A program made the position numbers and the translations under genes. The notes below the pieces were generated by a model that saw only the letters and a list, made by a program, of their open reading frames with translations, had not been told where the DNA came from and did not search any database. Below are positions 29,127 to 36,580 of a stretch of DNA of 42,351 bases, piece by piece (within the stretch, counting starts at the first letter, position 1; each line of letters opens with the position of its first letter). The DNA is from a virus: IMG/VR virus record IMGVR_UViG_3300029957_000017, positions 1 to 42,351 of that record. One strand, written 5' to 3'.

Positions 29127-31805
29127 TTACGCCCCGGCGCTGTAGACGCCGGCACGGTAGTCGTGTGGGGCCACGCCGAAATCGTAGTAGCACCGCATGT
29201 GCATGCCGAGCGTGCTGAATGGGGCTTCACCGCGCTCGATGATCGGGGTGCGGTTGCCTCGGAGGTAACCGATTTGCACGATGGCCAGGCCGCTGGACGG
29301 GTTCGGGAGCAGGATCCACTGGGTGTCGTTGACTCCCAATCCCTTGCCGCCTCGGTAAGCCAGGAACGGACTGATTATCGGCTTGAACTGGTTTTGGTAG
29401 AGGTTGAAGTTCGGCAACTTCTTCCCGCCGGCGGTCGTGGTGCCGATGTCGGTCATCACGATGCTTGTGCCCTTGTTGATCGTCATGGCGGCTTCGCGAT
29501 TCGCCGGGGCGGTCAGGATCCGGTCGGGATTGACGTTGATCGGCCGGCCATTGGCGTCAACCTGCTCCATGAACTTCTGAATCGCCGTGGTGAGGGAGGC
29601 GATACTGAGGTTGGTGGTCGCACCGCTCATGTAGTTCGCGAGCGTGGTCGAGAAGAAGTTGACCAGAGAGGCCGTCGCGCCGGGGGGTGCCGTGTTGTAC
29701 TGCACAGCGCCGGAGATGAGTTGCGAAATGATGGTGAAGACCACCTCCTCGCGGGTCATCGCGGCTTCGCGCCCGAGCACCTTGGGTTGATCCGTCAGAG
29801 CCCCCATGTCGTCATTCAGGATGGTCTGGCGACTGGTCGTGATGATCGTGCCGCGCGTCTGCAATTGGTTCTGGTAGGACTCATCCTGCAGCCCCATGCT
29901 CTTGAGTTCTCCGGAGTCACTCACCAGCGACATCCGCCCGCTGCCGGTCATGCGGTAGGATTTGAAGGGCTTGAAGTCGTTGGTGTCGCGCTGCCAGCAG
30001 ATATCCTCGACCACGCTTTCCACTTCGTCGTAGCCGACCAGAACCATCTTGTTCATCAGGTTCTCGGTGATGCCGAGCAGTGTCACGGTGGAATAGCCGT
30101 CAGCCTGCACGTCGAAGCCGCTGGCTCCGAGCATTTCGGATCGCGCCTCGATGGCCATTACGCGGCGGATGTCTCCATCGCTGAGCGGGCCGGGCTTGAG
30201 GTGAATCCCGTGCGCGGCGGCGACGTAGCCAACCAAGTGCTGTAGGCCAATGCCCCGGAATTCCTTGGACGCGGCGATTTCCTTGGTCGCATCGGGAAGC
30301 TGTCGCCCGGAGCGATCAACGAATGCGTGCGCCTCATCCAGGCCGGCCGAGAGCGCGATTGCCGCCGCGATGATGTCGCCGGTGATGGGGCTACCGCGGC
30401 CGCCAGTGTTGATGTTAAAGGCGTGATCCTCGGCATTGGTGCCAGGAACGACGCCGCGGGATTCCCGCAGGGCGATGAGTTCCAGGTCGCGGGCCGCCTC
30501 GACAGCTTTAACCCCTTCATTGATGGCCTTCTCGCGGGCCGCGGTGAGCTTCTCGACAATTTTTGGAGCCTTGGCGAACGCCTGAATATGCGTCTCCGCG
30601 GCGGAGTTGATCGCGTTGATGCGCGTCGCCTCGGCGCGGATGTCGGCAATGCTGGTGCTGGCCGCCGTGTCGAGGCCGGCCGCGGCGTTATCCTTCTTGT
30701 CCTTGGGTTCGTCGCCATCGGGCTCCTGCCCTTCCTTGTCTTCTGCGTCAAACGCCGCCGAAGCCTTCCAGGCCGCGCGGACCGCCTTGGCCTTGGGGCC
30801 CGAACCCTCGAGAGCTTCGTCCGGAAAACCCGCTGCCTTCGCCCATGCCTTGAATTTGGCCACGATTGGCTCCTGTCTGCCTCCTTTGGAGGCGATTACG
30901 GCGCTGGTGGAATCATCTGCGCCAAGTGCTACGAAACTGATTTCGCCCAGCACCGATTTGCGGGCGATAGTGAGCGGACCGACGACGGTTCGCCCGTTGA
31001 CTTGTCTCTGTTCCCCGGCCGGAACCCACTCGTGCTTCACGATGTTCGCGCCGATGCTGGCCTGCCAGGGGAATTTGTTCTTGCTACTCTCGACAACCTC
31101 TTGCGAGTGCTGCGTCCAGGGGTTGCTCACTACGCCGCTGGCCGTCAAGACCCCGCCGGCCGTGCTGATTTGTTCGGTGTGGCCGACCACTTTCGTTGCG
31201 TCGTGGTCCTTGAGTGCCGGACGGTTCTTGTTGATCCCTTCCATGCCATCCAGATCAACGACGATCGGCTTCGTATAGTCGATGTCCTTGCGCTTCCCCG
31301 AGAGCATCATGGGTCCGCCGGTGTAGGCAACCATGTTGAACCGGTGCAGAGGTGACTGCGAGGGGTTGGACGCGTCGACCGCGCCGGCTTTGATATCCAC
31401 CGCTTCGCCGCTTGACAGGAAGATGTCGCACTCCCCGGCCGCGGCCGCAACCGTTCGCTCGGCGTCCTTGGTCTCTGCGGCCGCCAGGAGTTCCGTCGCC
31501 GCGTCGCAAATCGCCTGCTCACTGGCCTTTCCGGACGCCGCAATGATCGCCTTGAGCGCCGCCAGGTTCACTTCTGACCCCTTGCCGAATGGGTAGGCGT
31601 AATGGGCCTTGCTCTGAGAATCTTCGGCACTGTCGAGGCCGAGAAACCACTGGGCGTATTCGCTCCAGTTTTCCTTGCCCTTCTCGCCGAGCAGGGCGTT
31701 GCCATCGTCGGCGGTGAATGTCCAGGCATCGGAGGCGTAATGGCCATCTTTCACCAGAACGCGGGCGTGCTCGAGGGCGCGACGATTGAGGTCATGCTTT
31801 GCCAT
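29127..31805 (-). CDS. Prohead protease-scaffold-major capsid protein fusion
   Basis: 892 residues. Residues 20-110 are a small helical module (AHYAYPFGKGSEVNLAALKA) often found with phage proteases. Residues 120-305 look like an S78-type prohead protease, with His201 in PALKDHDATKVVG, Ser250 in FPWQASIGANIV and the closing VLGEISFVALGAD (Glu288). Residues 380-450 are charged helices like a scaffold. Residues 470-892 resemble a Mu gpT/HK97-like major capsid protein (EARSEMLGASGFDVQADG, EEVVFTIISQLISGA, NPDRILTAPANREAAM). In most phages these are two or three genes. Fusion makes the protease stoichiometric with capsid until it cleaves itself off. Confidence 0.85.
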   Translation of the reverse strand: MAKHDLNRRALEHARVLVKDGHYASDAWTFTADDGNALLGEKGKENWSEYAQWFLGLDSAEDSQSKAHYAYPFGKGSEVNLAALKAIIAASGKASEQAICDAATELLAAAETKDAERTVAAAAGECDIFLSSGEAVDIKAGAVDASNPSQSPLHRFNMVAYTGGPMMLSGKRKDIDYTKPIVVDLDGMEGINKNRPALKDHDATKVVGHTEQISTAGGVLTASGVVSNPWTQHSQEVVESSKNKFPWQASIGANIVKHEWVPAGEQRQVNGRTVVGPLTIARKSVLGEISFVALGADDSTSAVIASKGGRQEPIVAKFKAWAKAAGFPDEALEGSGPKAKAVRAAWKASAAFDAEDKEGQEPDGDEPKDKKDNAAAGLDTAASTSIADIRAEATRINAINSAAETHIQAFAKAPKIVEKLTAAREKAINEGVKAVEAARDLELIALRESRGVVPGTNAEDHAFNINTGGRGSPITGDIIAAAIALSAGLDEAHAFVDRSGRQLPDATKEIAASKEFRGIGLQHLVGYVAAAHGIHLKPGPLSDGDIRRVMAIEARSEMLGASGFDVQADGYSTVTLLGITENLMNKMVLVGYDEVESVVEDICWQRDTNDFKPFKSYRMTGSGRMSLVSDSGELKSMGLQDESYQNQLQTRGTIITTSRQTILNDDMGALTDQPKVLGREAAMTREEVVFTIISQLISGAVQYNTAPPGATASLVNFFSTTLANYMSGATTNLSIASLTTAIQKFMEQVDANGRPINVNPDRILTAPANREAAMTINKGTSIVMTDIGTTTAGGKKLPNFNLYQNQFKPIISPFLAYRGGKGLGVNDTQWILLPNPSSGLAIVQIGYLRGNRTPIIERGEAPFSTLGMHMRCYYDFGVAPHDYRAGVYSAGA

Positions 31806-33514
31806 CAGTCAATCTCCTCATCGTCGGCGGACTTTCCATCCGCAGGTTTTTCGCCTGGCTTCGCTGAGCTTCCCGGCGTTTCGGTTTCGTCGCCCACGGC
31901 GGTTTGCACTACGTTCCCCTTGCGAGCCATCGACGCCTCGAACATCGCGGCACGGTATTCGTCCACCGTGATGTTGAAGTCGGCCGCCGACATTTCGTCC
32001 TGCTCGTCGATGTCCAGCGAAAGGTCTGCAGCTTCCTGCCGGCGACTGGTGACACCGGTCTGTATCCGCAGCTCGGCGGCGCCGGCGACTTTGGACGGGT
32101 CGGCGTGATCGTTCACGCGGTCCCATGTCCAGGAGTGCGGGAGTTGGGTTGGATCGTCGGGCATTTCGGCGCTGGCCGGAATGAGCCCGAGCAGCGACGC
32201 CTCGCGGATGAACTGCGGCCACACCCGCGTATTGAGCAATCGGTGGTAGCGCTTCCGCTCGCTGCGGATTCGCTTGCCGTAGGGCTGCATCGCGACGTAG
32301 GCCGACGACATATTCGCTTGCCGGGCATCCAGGGAGACGAGGAACAGCGGCATGCCCAGCGCGCGGCCGAGGGCGCCGAGTTCAATTGCAACTAGCGTGT
32401 CATAGTTCGCGCCGGGCTGTTCGGGGTGCAGCATTTTCGCCTGAGTTCCGGCCGGCAGGCGATTGAAAGCGGCATACTCCATCTCCCACGTATCCTCCAT
32501 CATGTCGGAGGCGTATACGGGCATGCCGTTCTGGTCGCGGATGGTCTGTCCGTTGGCATCCGTAAGTGGCTCGGCGGCCGTCGCCAGGGCGGGAGTCTCG
32601 ACGCTGATTCCCCACTTGGCCGCGTTCTCCGCACTGAGCACAGTGGCCAGACCGAGGCGGCGCAGGTTCGCGGCATTGGGCAGGGCCGGGAGGATCCCCG
32701 GCAAGCCGCGCTGTTGGCCCGGCCGAATCCGGCGGTAGTCGTGAATCACATTGGCGGCCGGCCAGGGGTCAAAAACGTAGCCGAGAATTACGAACGCACC
32801 GAATGCGCCAGGGTGCTGGCGCAGGACGTGGTAGATTCGTGGCTTTCCCCACGGGTCCAGGACCACGCCGTCGAAATATTGATCGGGGTACTCGGCCGGG
32901 TACATGCCGAACAGTGGAGAGGTCACCTGGTCGGCCTCGACATCGTGCACATCGAGCTTGATCGGGTTTTCCAGGCCGGGGTTGTTCCGCAGCAGCAGGA
33001 AGCCCTCGCCGTTGTAGCACGTCGCGGCGCACGAGCCGTGCATCTTTTCGCTGAAGCCAACTTCCTCATCCCAGTCGGTCCACAATTTCTCGATGGCCTT
33101 GTTGAGCCGCTTGTCCTTGGTGGTGACATGGAGCCGCGGTCCGGTGCCGATGACGTAATCCGCATAGGTGTCAATCAAGCCCATCAGCAGCGGATTGTTG
33201 TGGTACTCGTAGCGGCACATCATCCTGAGTTTGCGCCGGACCATCCAGGATGCGGCCGCGTCGATGCTCATCGCATCCATCAGCGCGAAGTGCGCGGCAT
33301 TGGTCGGGGTGGTGAATTGCGAATCGAAGCGGGCCTTCACATCCATCTGGCGCCCAGCGCCGATGCGAACGATGGGGGTCGGGGTGGCCGCGGCGGTGGC
33401 CAGCGGCGTGGACGGAGGAGGCGGGGTAAGGGCGATGCTGGTTTGCGCGGCCGTGATCGGCGCGGTTCGCGTGAGTTTGCGGACGAAGTTTCCGACCCTG
33501 GAGGCCACCGTCAT
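31805..33514 (-). CDS. Portal protein (lambda GpB family)
   Basis: 569 residues. Lambda-portal segments are clear: RYEYHNNPLLMGLIDTYADY, VIGTGPRLHV, DVEADQVTSP, VIHDYRRIRPGQQRGLPGI, and a region around EQPGANYDTLVAIELGAL with SSAYVAMQPYGK. The N-terminal 50 residues are Pro/Thr-rich and the C-terminus is Lys/Asp/Glu-rich and disordered. Forms the dodecameric ring through which DNA is packaged. It overlaps the capsid fusion gene by one base and the small gene upstream by four. Confidence 0.92.
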   Translation of the reverse strand: MTVASRVGNFVRKLTRTAPITAAQTSIALTPPPPSTPLATAAATPTPIVRIGAGRQMDVKARFDSQFTTPTNAAHFALMDAMSIDAAASWMVRRKLRMMCRYEYHNNPLLMGLIDTYADYVIGTGPRLHVTTKDKRLNKAIEKLWTDWDEEVGFSEKMHGSCAATCYNGEGFLLLRNNPGLENPIKLDVHDVEADQVTSPLFGMYPAEYPDQYFDGVVLDPWGKPRIYHVLRQHPGAFGAFVILGYVFDPWPAANVIHDYRRIRPGQQRGLPGILPALPNAANLRRLGLATVLSAENAAKWGISVETPALATAAEPLTDANGQTIRDQNGMPVYASDMMEDTWEMEYAAFNRLPAGTQAKMLHPEQPGANYDTLVAIELGALGRALGMPLFLVSLDARQANMSSAYVAMQPYGKRIRSERKRYHRLLNTRVWPQFIREASLLGLIPASAEMPDDPTQLPHSWTWDRVNDHADPSKVAGAAELRIQTGVTSRRQEAADLSLDIDEQDEMSAADFNITVDEYRAAMFEASMARKGNVVQTAVGDETETPGSSAKPGEKPADGKSADDEEID

Positions 33515-33744
33515 CGGCAGTCCTCCGGGGGATAGAACCGCATCCCGGTGGGGGAGCCGACGCGAAGGGGTACCCGCTTGATGCCGGCCCGGCGCCCGGC
33601 GGCCGTGGCGGCCAGGGCGGTCAGGATCTTGAGTTGGGCCTCGAGGGGGTGCTCGTTCGAGGAGCCCAGCCCGGCCACGTTGACCATTGCCGGGCCGCTC
33701 GCGGAGTCCACAAGGCCGTTTTTGAGGTCATTGACCGTGCCCAT
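33511..33744 (-). CDS. Small protein upstream of the portal (possible head-tail joining protein)
   Basis: 77 residues: MGTVNDLKNGLVDSASGP, a helix with EAQLKILTALAATAAG, then basic RRAGIKRVPLRVG. Size and place (between packaging genes and the portal) match gpW-like joining proteins in lambda, but no sequence signature confirms it. ATGA overlap with the portal. Confidence 0.5.
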   Translation of the reverse strand: MGTVNDLKNGLVDSASGPAMVNVAGLGSSNEHPLEAQLKILTALAATAAGRRAGIKRVPLRVGSPTGMRFYPPEDCR

Positions 33745-33824
33745 GGCGCGGGATAATGACCATTTCTACTGATTACCACAAGCAAAAATACGTACGCAGG
33801 ACCGATTTTCCTACACGTGGGATG

Positions 33825-34145
33825 TTAGGAGGGGTCCGGACACTCCGAAACGGTTTCAGGGGCATCAAAATCGTCGGAAACGCTTCCCTCGGGGTGGTGG
33901 CGCGGTCTAAACGACCAGAGCGGGCATGCTAAAGACGCGCAATTCTCGATTTCGGCGGCCAGGGACCGCTTGTGGCCCTCCCACCCCATGCAGTGCTGGC
34001 ACATAGCCTTGATGGCCTTACGGGGGGAGCATGTCCCGGCCGTGGCGGCCAAATAGGTCCCTCGGTACTTTTCCGGAGCCCCGGCGGCCCGCTCGGTTAT
34101 CGCGGCGGCACGACGTTCCTCGGCTGATGGCAGATCGGTGGACAT
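33825..34145 (-). CDS. Phage protein with a four-Cys zinc-binding pattern
   Basis: 106 residues, started at ATG 34145 (MSTDLPSAEERRAAAITERA). The core SPRKAIKAMCQHCMGW, then EIENCASLACPLWSFRP, shows two CxxC/Cx4C pairs in a pattern that I recall from many environmental phages; its function is unnamed. It probably binds zinc. Located between the GCCNN array and the portal region. A longer frame to 34253 exists, but the region before ATG 34145 lacks a good ribosome binding site. Confidence 0.65.
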   Translation of the reverse strand: MSTDLPSAEERRAAAITERAAGAPEKYRGTYLAATAGTCSPRKAIKAMCQHCMGWEGHKRSLAAEIENCASLACPLWSFRPRHHPEGSVSDDFDAPETVSECPDPS

Positions 34146-34259
34146 TGTGGGCGACTCCAATGGAGGCCCCCCTCGCGTACCGGAAGTCGAAAGAGGTACG
34201 TCGGGGGGCCATTTGGTTTTGGATGGGGTTTCGACTTCCATCGCTGCCCGCATTCTACC

Positions 34260-34288
34260 TCACCGCTCCATCGTCGTCCAGACCCGCC
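34260..34288 (-). pseudogene. Remnant 3' end of a second NrdR-like zinc-ribbon gene
   Basis: Read on the minus strand this ends RVWTTMER then stop, the same eight residues and stop position as the end of the zinc-ribbon gene at 36323. 22 bases are identical (34267-34288 and 36330-36351). The remaining differences are synonymous (GAG/GAA, CGG/CGA), with TGA for TAA. The upstream part of the gene, with its cysteines, is missing and is replaced by a hairpin and the pentamer array. Confidence 0.5.
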
Positions 34289-34298
34289 GGAAAGCCCT

Positions 34299-34322
34299 CC
34301 AGTACGTATTTCTGCGTACTGG
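34299..34322. repeat. 8-bp palindromic hairpin at the edge of the pentamer array
   Basis: CCAGTACG (34299-34306) and CGTACTGG (34315-34322) are perfect inverted repeats around an 8-base loop (TATTTCTG). It lies between the zinc-ribbon remnant and the first GCCNN unit, so it marks the array boundary. It could be a recombinase or protein-binding site or a transcript 3' structure. Confidence 0.6.
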
Positions 34323-34324
34323 GG

Positions 34325-34800
34325 TGCCACGCCGCGCCCGGCCGCGCCTGCCACGCCCAGCCCCGCCGAGCCTTGCCGCGCCTCGCCTCGCCTCGCCGCG
34401 CCTCGCCTTGCCTGCCCTGCCTTGCCCTGCCTCGCCAAGCCTGCCCTGCCCAGCCCTGCCTCGCCGCGCCACGCCTCGCCTGCCTCGCCTCGCCGCGCCT
34501 CGCCGCGCCCCGCCGCGCCACGCCGTGCCTTGCCTGCCCTGCCTCGCCATGCCTCGCCGCGCCTCGCCTTGCCTGCCCCGCCTGGCCGCGCCATGCCTTG
34601 CCGCGCCGCGCCGTGCCTCGCCTGCCTCACCACGCCTCACCACGCCTCACCACGCCAGGCCTCGCCGGGCCGCGCCGCGCCTCGCCTGCCCTGCCTGGCC
34701 GCGCCACGCCCAGCCGCGCCGCGCCCAGCCTAGCCGCGCCTGCCACGCCCAGCCACGCCTGCCTGACCGACTCGCCACGCCGTACCAGTCCCGACCACGC
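34325..34800. repeat. GCCNN pentanucleotide array A (about 90 units)
   Basis: About 475 bases are built from a 5-base unit in which GCC is nearly invariant and the last two bases vary (GCCTC, GCCGC, GCCTT, GCCAC, GCCCA and others), with occasional 4-base GCCT units. The end nearest the 141-aa gene is more degenerate. On the transcribed minus strand it is NNGGC, with G pairs every five bases. This fills the entire space from the stop of the 141-aa gene to the palindromic hairpin. Long open frames on both strands here are artefacts of the repeat. The window holds no other gene between 34146 and 34806. Confidence 0.92.
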
Positions 34801-34806
34801 CGCGAC

Positions 34807-35232
34807 CTATGCCGCTTTGACCTTCTCGACCGCATCCCAAATTCTCGCGAGTTCGGTCAGGTCTTTGTACTTCTGCTTCAGCGCGGTCAGTTCCGCGAGA
34901 GCCTGCGCCAGAAGTTCGGCGCGATGCTCCTCATCCGAGAGCACGTCGGTCAACCGACGATACCCGCCGTGCTTGTTGGCCTGGTCGGATGGGAGCGATA
35001 CGTACACCTGGACCTCTCGATTAAGCCGGGGTTCGTGCGTGATGTAGAGCGTGATGAGTTGCCGCGCCTCCCAAAGCCGGTGGGCGTGCGCCGCCTCATC
35101 GTTGTCCCACGTGAACCGCGAATGCAGCGCAGACTTGGGGTTGCGCGCCGCATTCACCACATCGAGCGGACGGAGAACGCCTCCGTTCCTGATTGCGATC
35201 CTGTCGAGTTCCTCGCATGCTTCGTCTTTCAT
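34807..35232 (-). CDS. Hypothetical phage protein flanked by pentamer arrays
   Basis: 141 residues, started at ATG 35232 with AAAGGACC upstream; the longer frame runs into repeat sequence. Segments: GGVLRPLDVVNAARNP, SALHSRFTWDNDEAAHAHRL, EVQVYVSLPSDQ, GGYRRLTDVLSDEEHRAELL, and a C-terminal coiled-coil-like helix (LTALKQKYKDLTEL). I recall this family as common near terminase genes in other phages, with unknown function. Its place between two GCCNN arrays is unusual. Confidence 0.75.
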   Translation of the reverse strand: MKDEACEELDRIAIRNGGVLRPLDVVNAARNPKSALHSRFTWDNDEAAHAHRLWEARQLITLYITHEPRLNREVQVYVSLPSDQANKHGGYRRLTDVLSDEEHRAELLAQALAELTALKQKYKDLTELARIWDAVEKVKAA

Positions 35233-35246
35233 TTTTGGTCCTTTCG

Positions 35247-35263
35247 AAAAAACGGTTGCCGTT
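35247..35263 (-). terminator. Small hairpin with T-run upstream of the 141-aa gene
   Basis: On the minus strand AACGG-CAA-CCGTT is followed directly by TTTT. The stem is only 5 bp, so it may be a weak terminator or attenuator between the array B transcript and the 141-aa gene, whose start codon lies 15 bases further on. Confidence 0.4.
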
Positions 35264-35486
35264 CCTGCCTTGCCTTGCCGAGCCTGCCACGCCCTGCCTT
35301 GCCACGCCTTGCCTCGCCGCGCCGAGCCCAGCCTGCCCTGCCTTGCCTTGCCGCGCCCGGCCTTGCCTGGCCACGCCGCGCCTCGCCACGCCTGCCATGC
35401 CACGCCCTGCCACGCCGCGCCGTACCCGGACTTGCCTGCCACGCCTCGCCGAGCCTTGCCCTGCCGAGCCTTGCCTGGCCCGCCTA
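35264..35486. repeat. GCCNN pentanucleotide array B (about 44 units)
   Basis: This array has the same unit type as array A: GCC with two variable bases (GCCTT, GCCAC, GCCGC, GCCGA, GCCCA). It begins right after the small hairpin before the 141-aa gene and ends at the stop codon of the RAMP-like gene at 35484. Both arrays therefore follow stop codons of leftward genes, as 3' untranslated sequence. Any reading frame through it, in either direction, is without meaning. Confidence 0.92.
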
Positions 35487-36125
35487 GGCCGACGCCTTCA
35501 CGGAGAACGTTCCCCAACCCATCCCGGTGGAGTTCTTGGAATCCGGCCGGCCTTCGCCGATGCCGACCTGGGCACCGACACGAGCCATCAGGTTGGCCAC
35601 GTCTTCCGCCGTGAACTGGTCGGCATCCCAGCGAATATTCACCTTCGCACTCCAGCCGTGGTAGGCGGCCCGGATCGTGACGTAGGGCTGGCCGGTTTCA
35701 ACGCGAGCCATGTCGTCCTGCCGAACCGCTTTGCACCCGTGGATGCGAATCAGCGGAATCTGCGGCTCCTCTTTGTCCCACCCATCGGGGAGAACGAAGA
35801 TGGACATCTTCGCGAGGGTCATCTTGAAATTCACGAGCCGGCACGCAGAGATCATGGCGTTGCGGATGCTGCCGGCGTGAAATCCGTCCCAACCATCTTC
35901 GCTGACGTACCGGGCCTCATTGAAAGTTTGATCCGAGTCCTTGGCTAAACGGTCTTTCTTGGATCCGGCCGCCTTGCCGGTTTCCATTTTCAATCGCATC
36001 TGGTTTTTCGTTTTGGCCGAGAACCGATGGATTACCAGCGGGGCCTCGCCGATAATCTCGAAGGTTGCCACCTTCAGGTTCGGGGCCTTGATCGTAACGG
36101 CCGTGGGGGTTGCAACTGCGGACAT
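35484..36125 (-). CDS. Conserved phage protein with RAMP-like Gly-rich loop
   Basis: 213 residues. N-terminal strand VATFEIIGEAPLVIHRFSAK, basic KAAGSKKDRLAKD, then GFHAGSIRNAMISACRLVNF, TLAKMSIFVLPDGW, IPLIRIHG, YVTIRAAYHGWSAKVNIRW, and the ending GIGEGRPDSKNSTGMGWGTF. The final Gly-rich segment resembles the G-loop of RAMP proteins (Cas5/Cas6/Cas7 type), which bind RNA. I recall many phage homologues with the endings GVGEWRP and GTF but no assigned function. It has a long structured leader (36126-36322), and pentamer array B follows its stop. RNA binding is inference. Confidence 0.7.
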   Translation of the reverse strand: MSAVATPTAVTIKAPNLKVATFEIIGEAPLVIHRFSAKTKNQMRLKMETGKAAGSKKDRLAKDSDQTFNEARYVSEDGWDGFHAGSIRNAMISACRLVNFKMTLAKMSIFVLPDGWDKEEPQIPLIRIHGCKAVRQDDMARVETGQPYVTIRAAYHGWSAKVNIRWDADQFTAEDVANLMARVGAQVGIGEGRPDSKNSTGMGWGTFSVKASA

Positions 36126-36136
36126 GGGATTCCTTT

Positions 36137-36149
36137 GCGGCTAAGCCGC
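36137..36149. repeat. Small hairpin next to the ribosome binding site of the RAMP-like gene
   Basis: GCGGC-TAA-GCCGC is a perfect 5-bp hairpin (6 bp if TA is counted) lying directly upstream of the AAAGGA site that serves ATG 36125. It could modulate access of the ribosome. Confidence 0.45.
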
Positions 36150-36157
36150 GTGTGGGT

Positions 36158-36236
36158 GAGACGAAAGGACTCGGCAGCCCAAGGTGAATCCGCACCGCGA
36201 ACGGTAGGGCAAGAACTGCCGAGCCTTTTACGTCTC
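36158..36236 (-). ncRNA. Strongly folded RNA element in the leader of the RAMP-like gene
   Basis: Three nested inverted repeats give 19 base pairs: GAGACG/CGTCTC (36158-36163, 36231-36236), AAAGG/CCTTT (36164-36168, 36224-36228) and CTCGGCAG/CTGCCGAG (36170-36177, 36216-36223), with only 1- and 2-base bulges. Inside, CCC/GGG can pair, and a hairpin ACCG-TTCG-CGGT forms on the minus strand. That UUCG-type tetraloop suggests transcription leftward, the direction of the genes on both sides. It could be a cis-regulatory RNA, a small RNA or a terminator of the terminase operon; no long T-tract follows. AT-rich sequence at 36237-36322 may hold a promoter, but none is convincing. Confidence 0.6.
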
Positions 36237-36322
36237 TGATTTTCGTGGAAATGTTCGCGCTTTCGGATTCACAAGAGGAAGCCTACACTGGTTTTCGGAA
36301 ATTGCAAGCAAGATTTTGAAAT

Positions 36323-36580
36323 TTATCGTTCCATCGTCGTCCAGACCCGCCCGCAGTTCCGGCAGACCCGGTATCGCCGGATGGCATTCTCCACGCGGTC
36401 GGTGTCGCGAACATTCTTGCCGTCCGAAAATTGGACGCAGTGGCACTTGGGGCAGCGGAGCCCGCGAGCCTTGGCGCCGTCGCCGGTCCACCGATGCGAG
36501 ACGACGACGGGCGGCGTGGGAGCTGGTGCTGGCGGCTCGACTGCGGGCACCGGGATGGGAGGATTGGATTTCTTGCTCAC
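36323..36580 (-). CDS. NrdR/Ogr-like zinc-ribbon protein
   Basis: 85 residues with a GTG start overlapping the terminase stop (GTGA at 36577-36580). A Pro/Ala-rich N-terminus is followed by CPKC near residue 42 and, 25 or so residues later, CRNC in AIRRYRVCRNCGRVWTTMER. This resembles the NrdR N-terminal zinc ribbon (CP.C....V.DSR....AIRRRR.C..CG.RFTT.ER) and also the Ogr/Delta late-gene activators of P2-like phages. No ATP-cone is present. A transcriptional role in late gene control is plausible. Confidence 0.65.
   Translation of the reverse strand: MSKKSNPPIPVPAVEPPAPAPTPPVVVSHRWTGDGAKARGLRCPKCHCVQFSDGKNVRDTDRVENAIRRYRVCRNCGRVWTTMER

Noticed and set aside
33745-33824. Leftward promoter in the AT-richer gap upstream of the 77-aa gene
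   Set aside because: Possible boxes (TTGTGG and CATTAT) match poorly and lie too close to the start codon.
34031-35487. Long open frames of 300-450 codons on the plus strand, and several on the minus strand, through the pentamer arrays
   Set aside because: A 5-base GCCNN unit without stop codons opens all frames. The peptides are cyclic repeats rich in Ala, Arg, Pro, Leu and Gly, without start signals, and they overlap real genes.
36237-36322. Leftward promoter before the folded RNA
   Set aside because: TTGCAA and TAGGCT with a 16-base gap can be written, but the -10 match is only three of six. Kept only as a remark.
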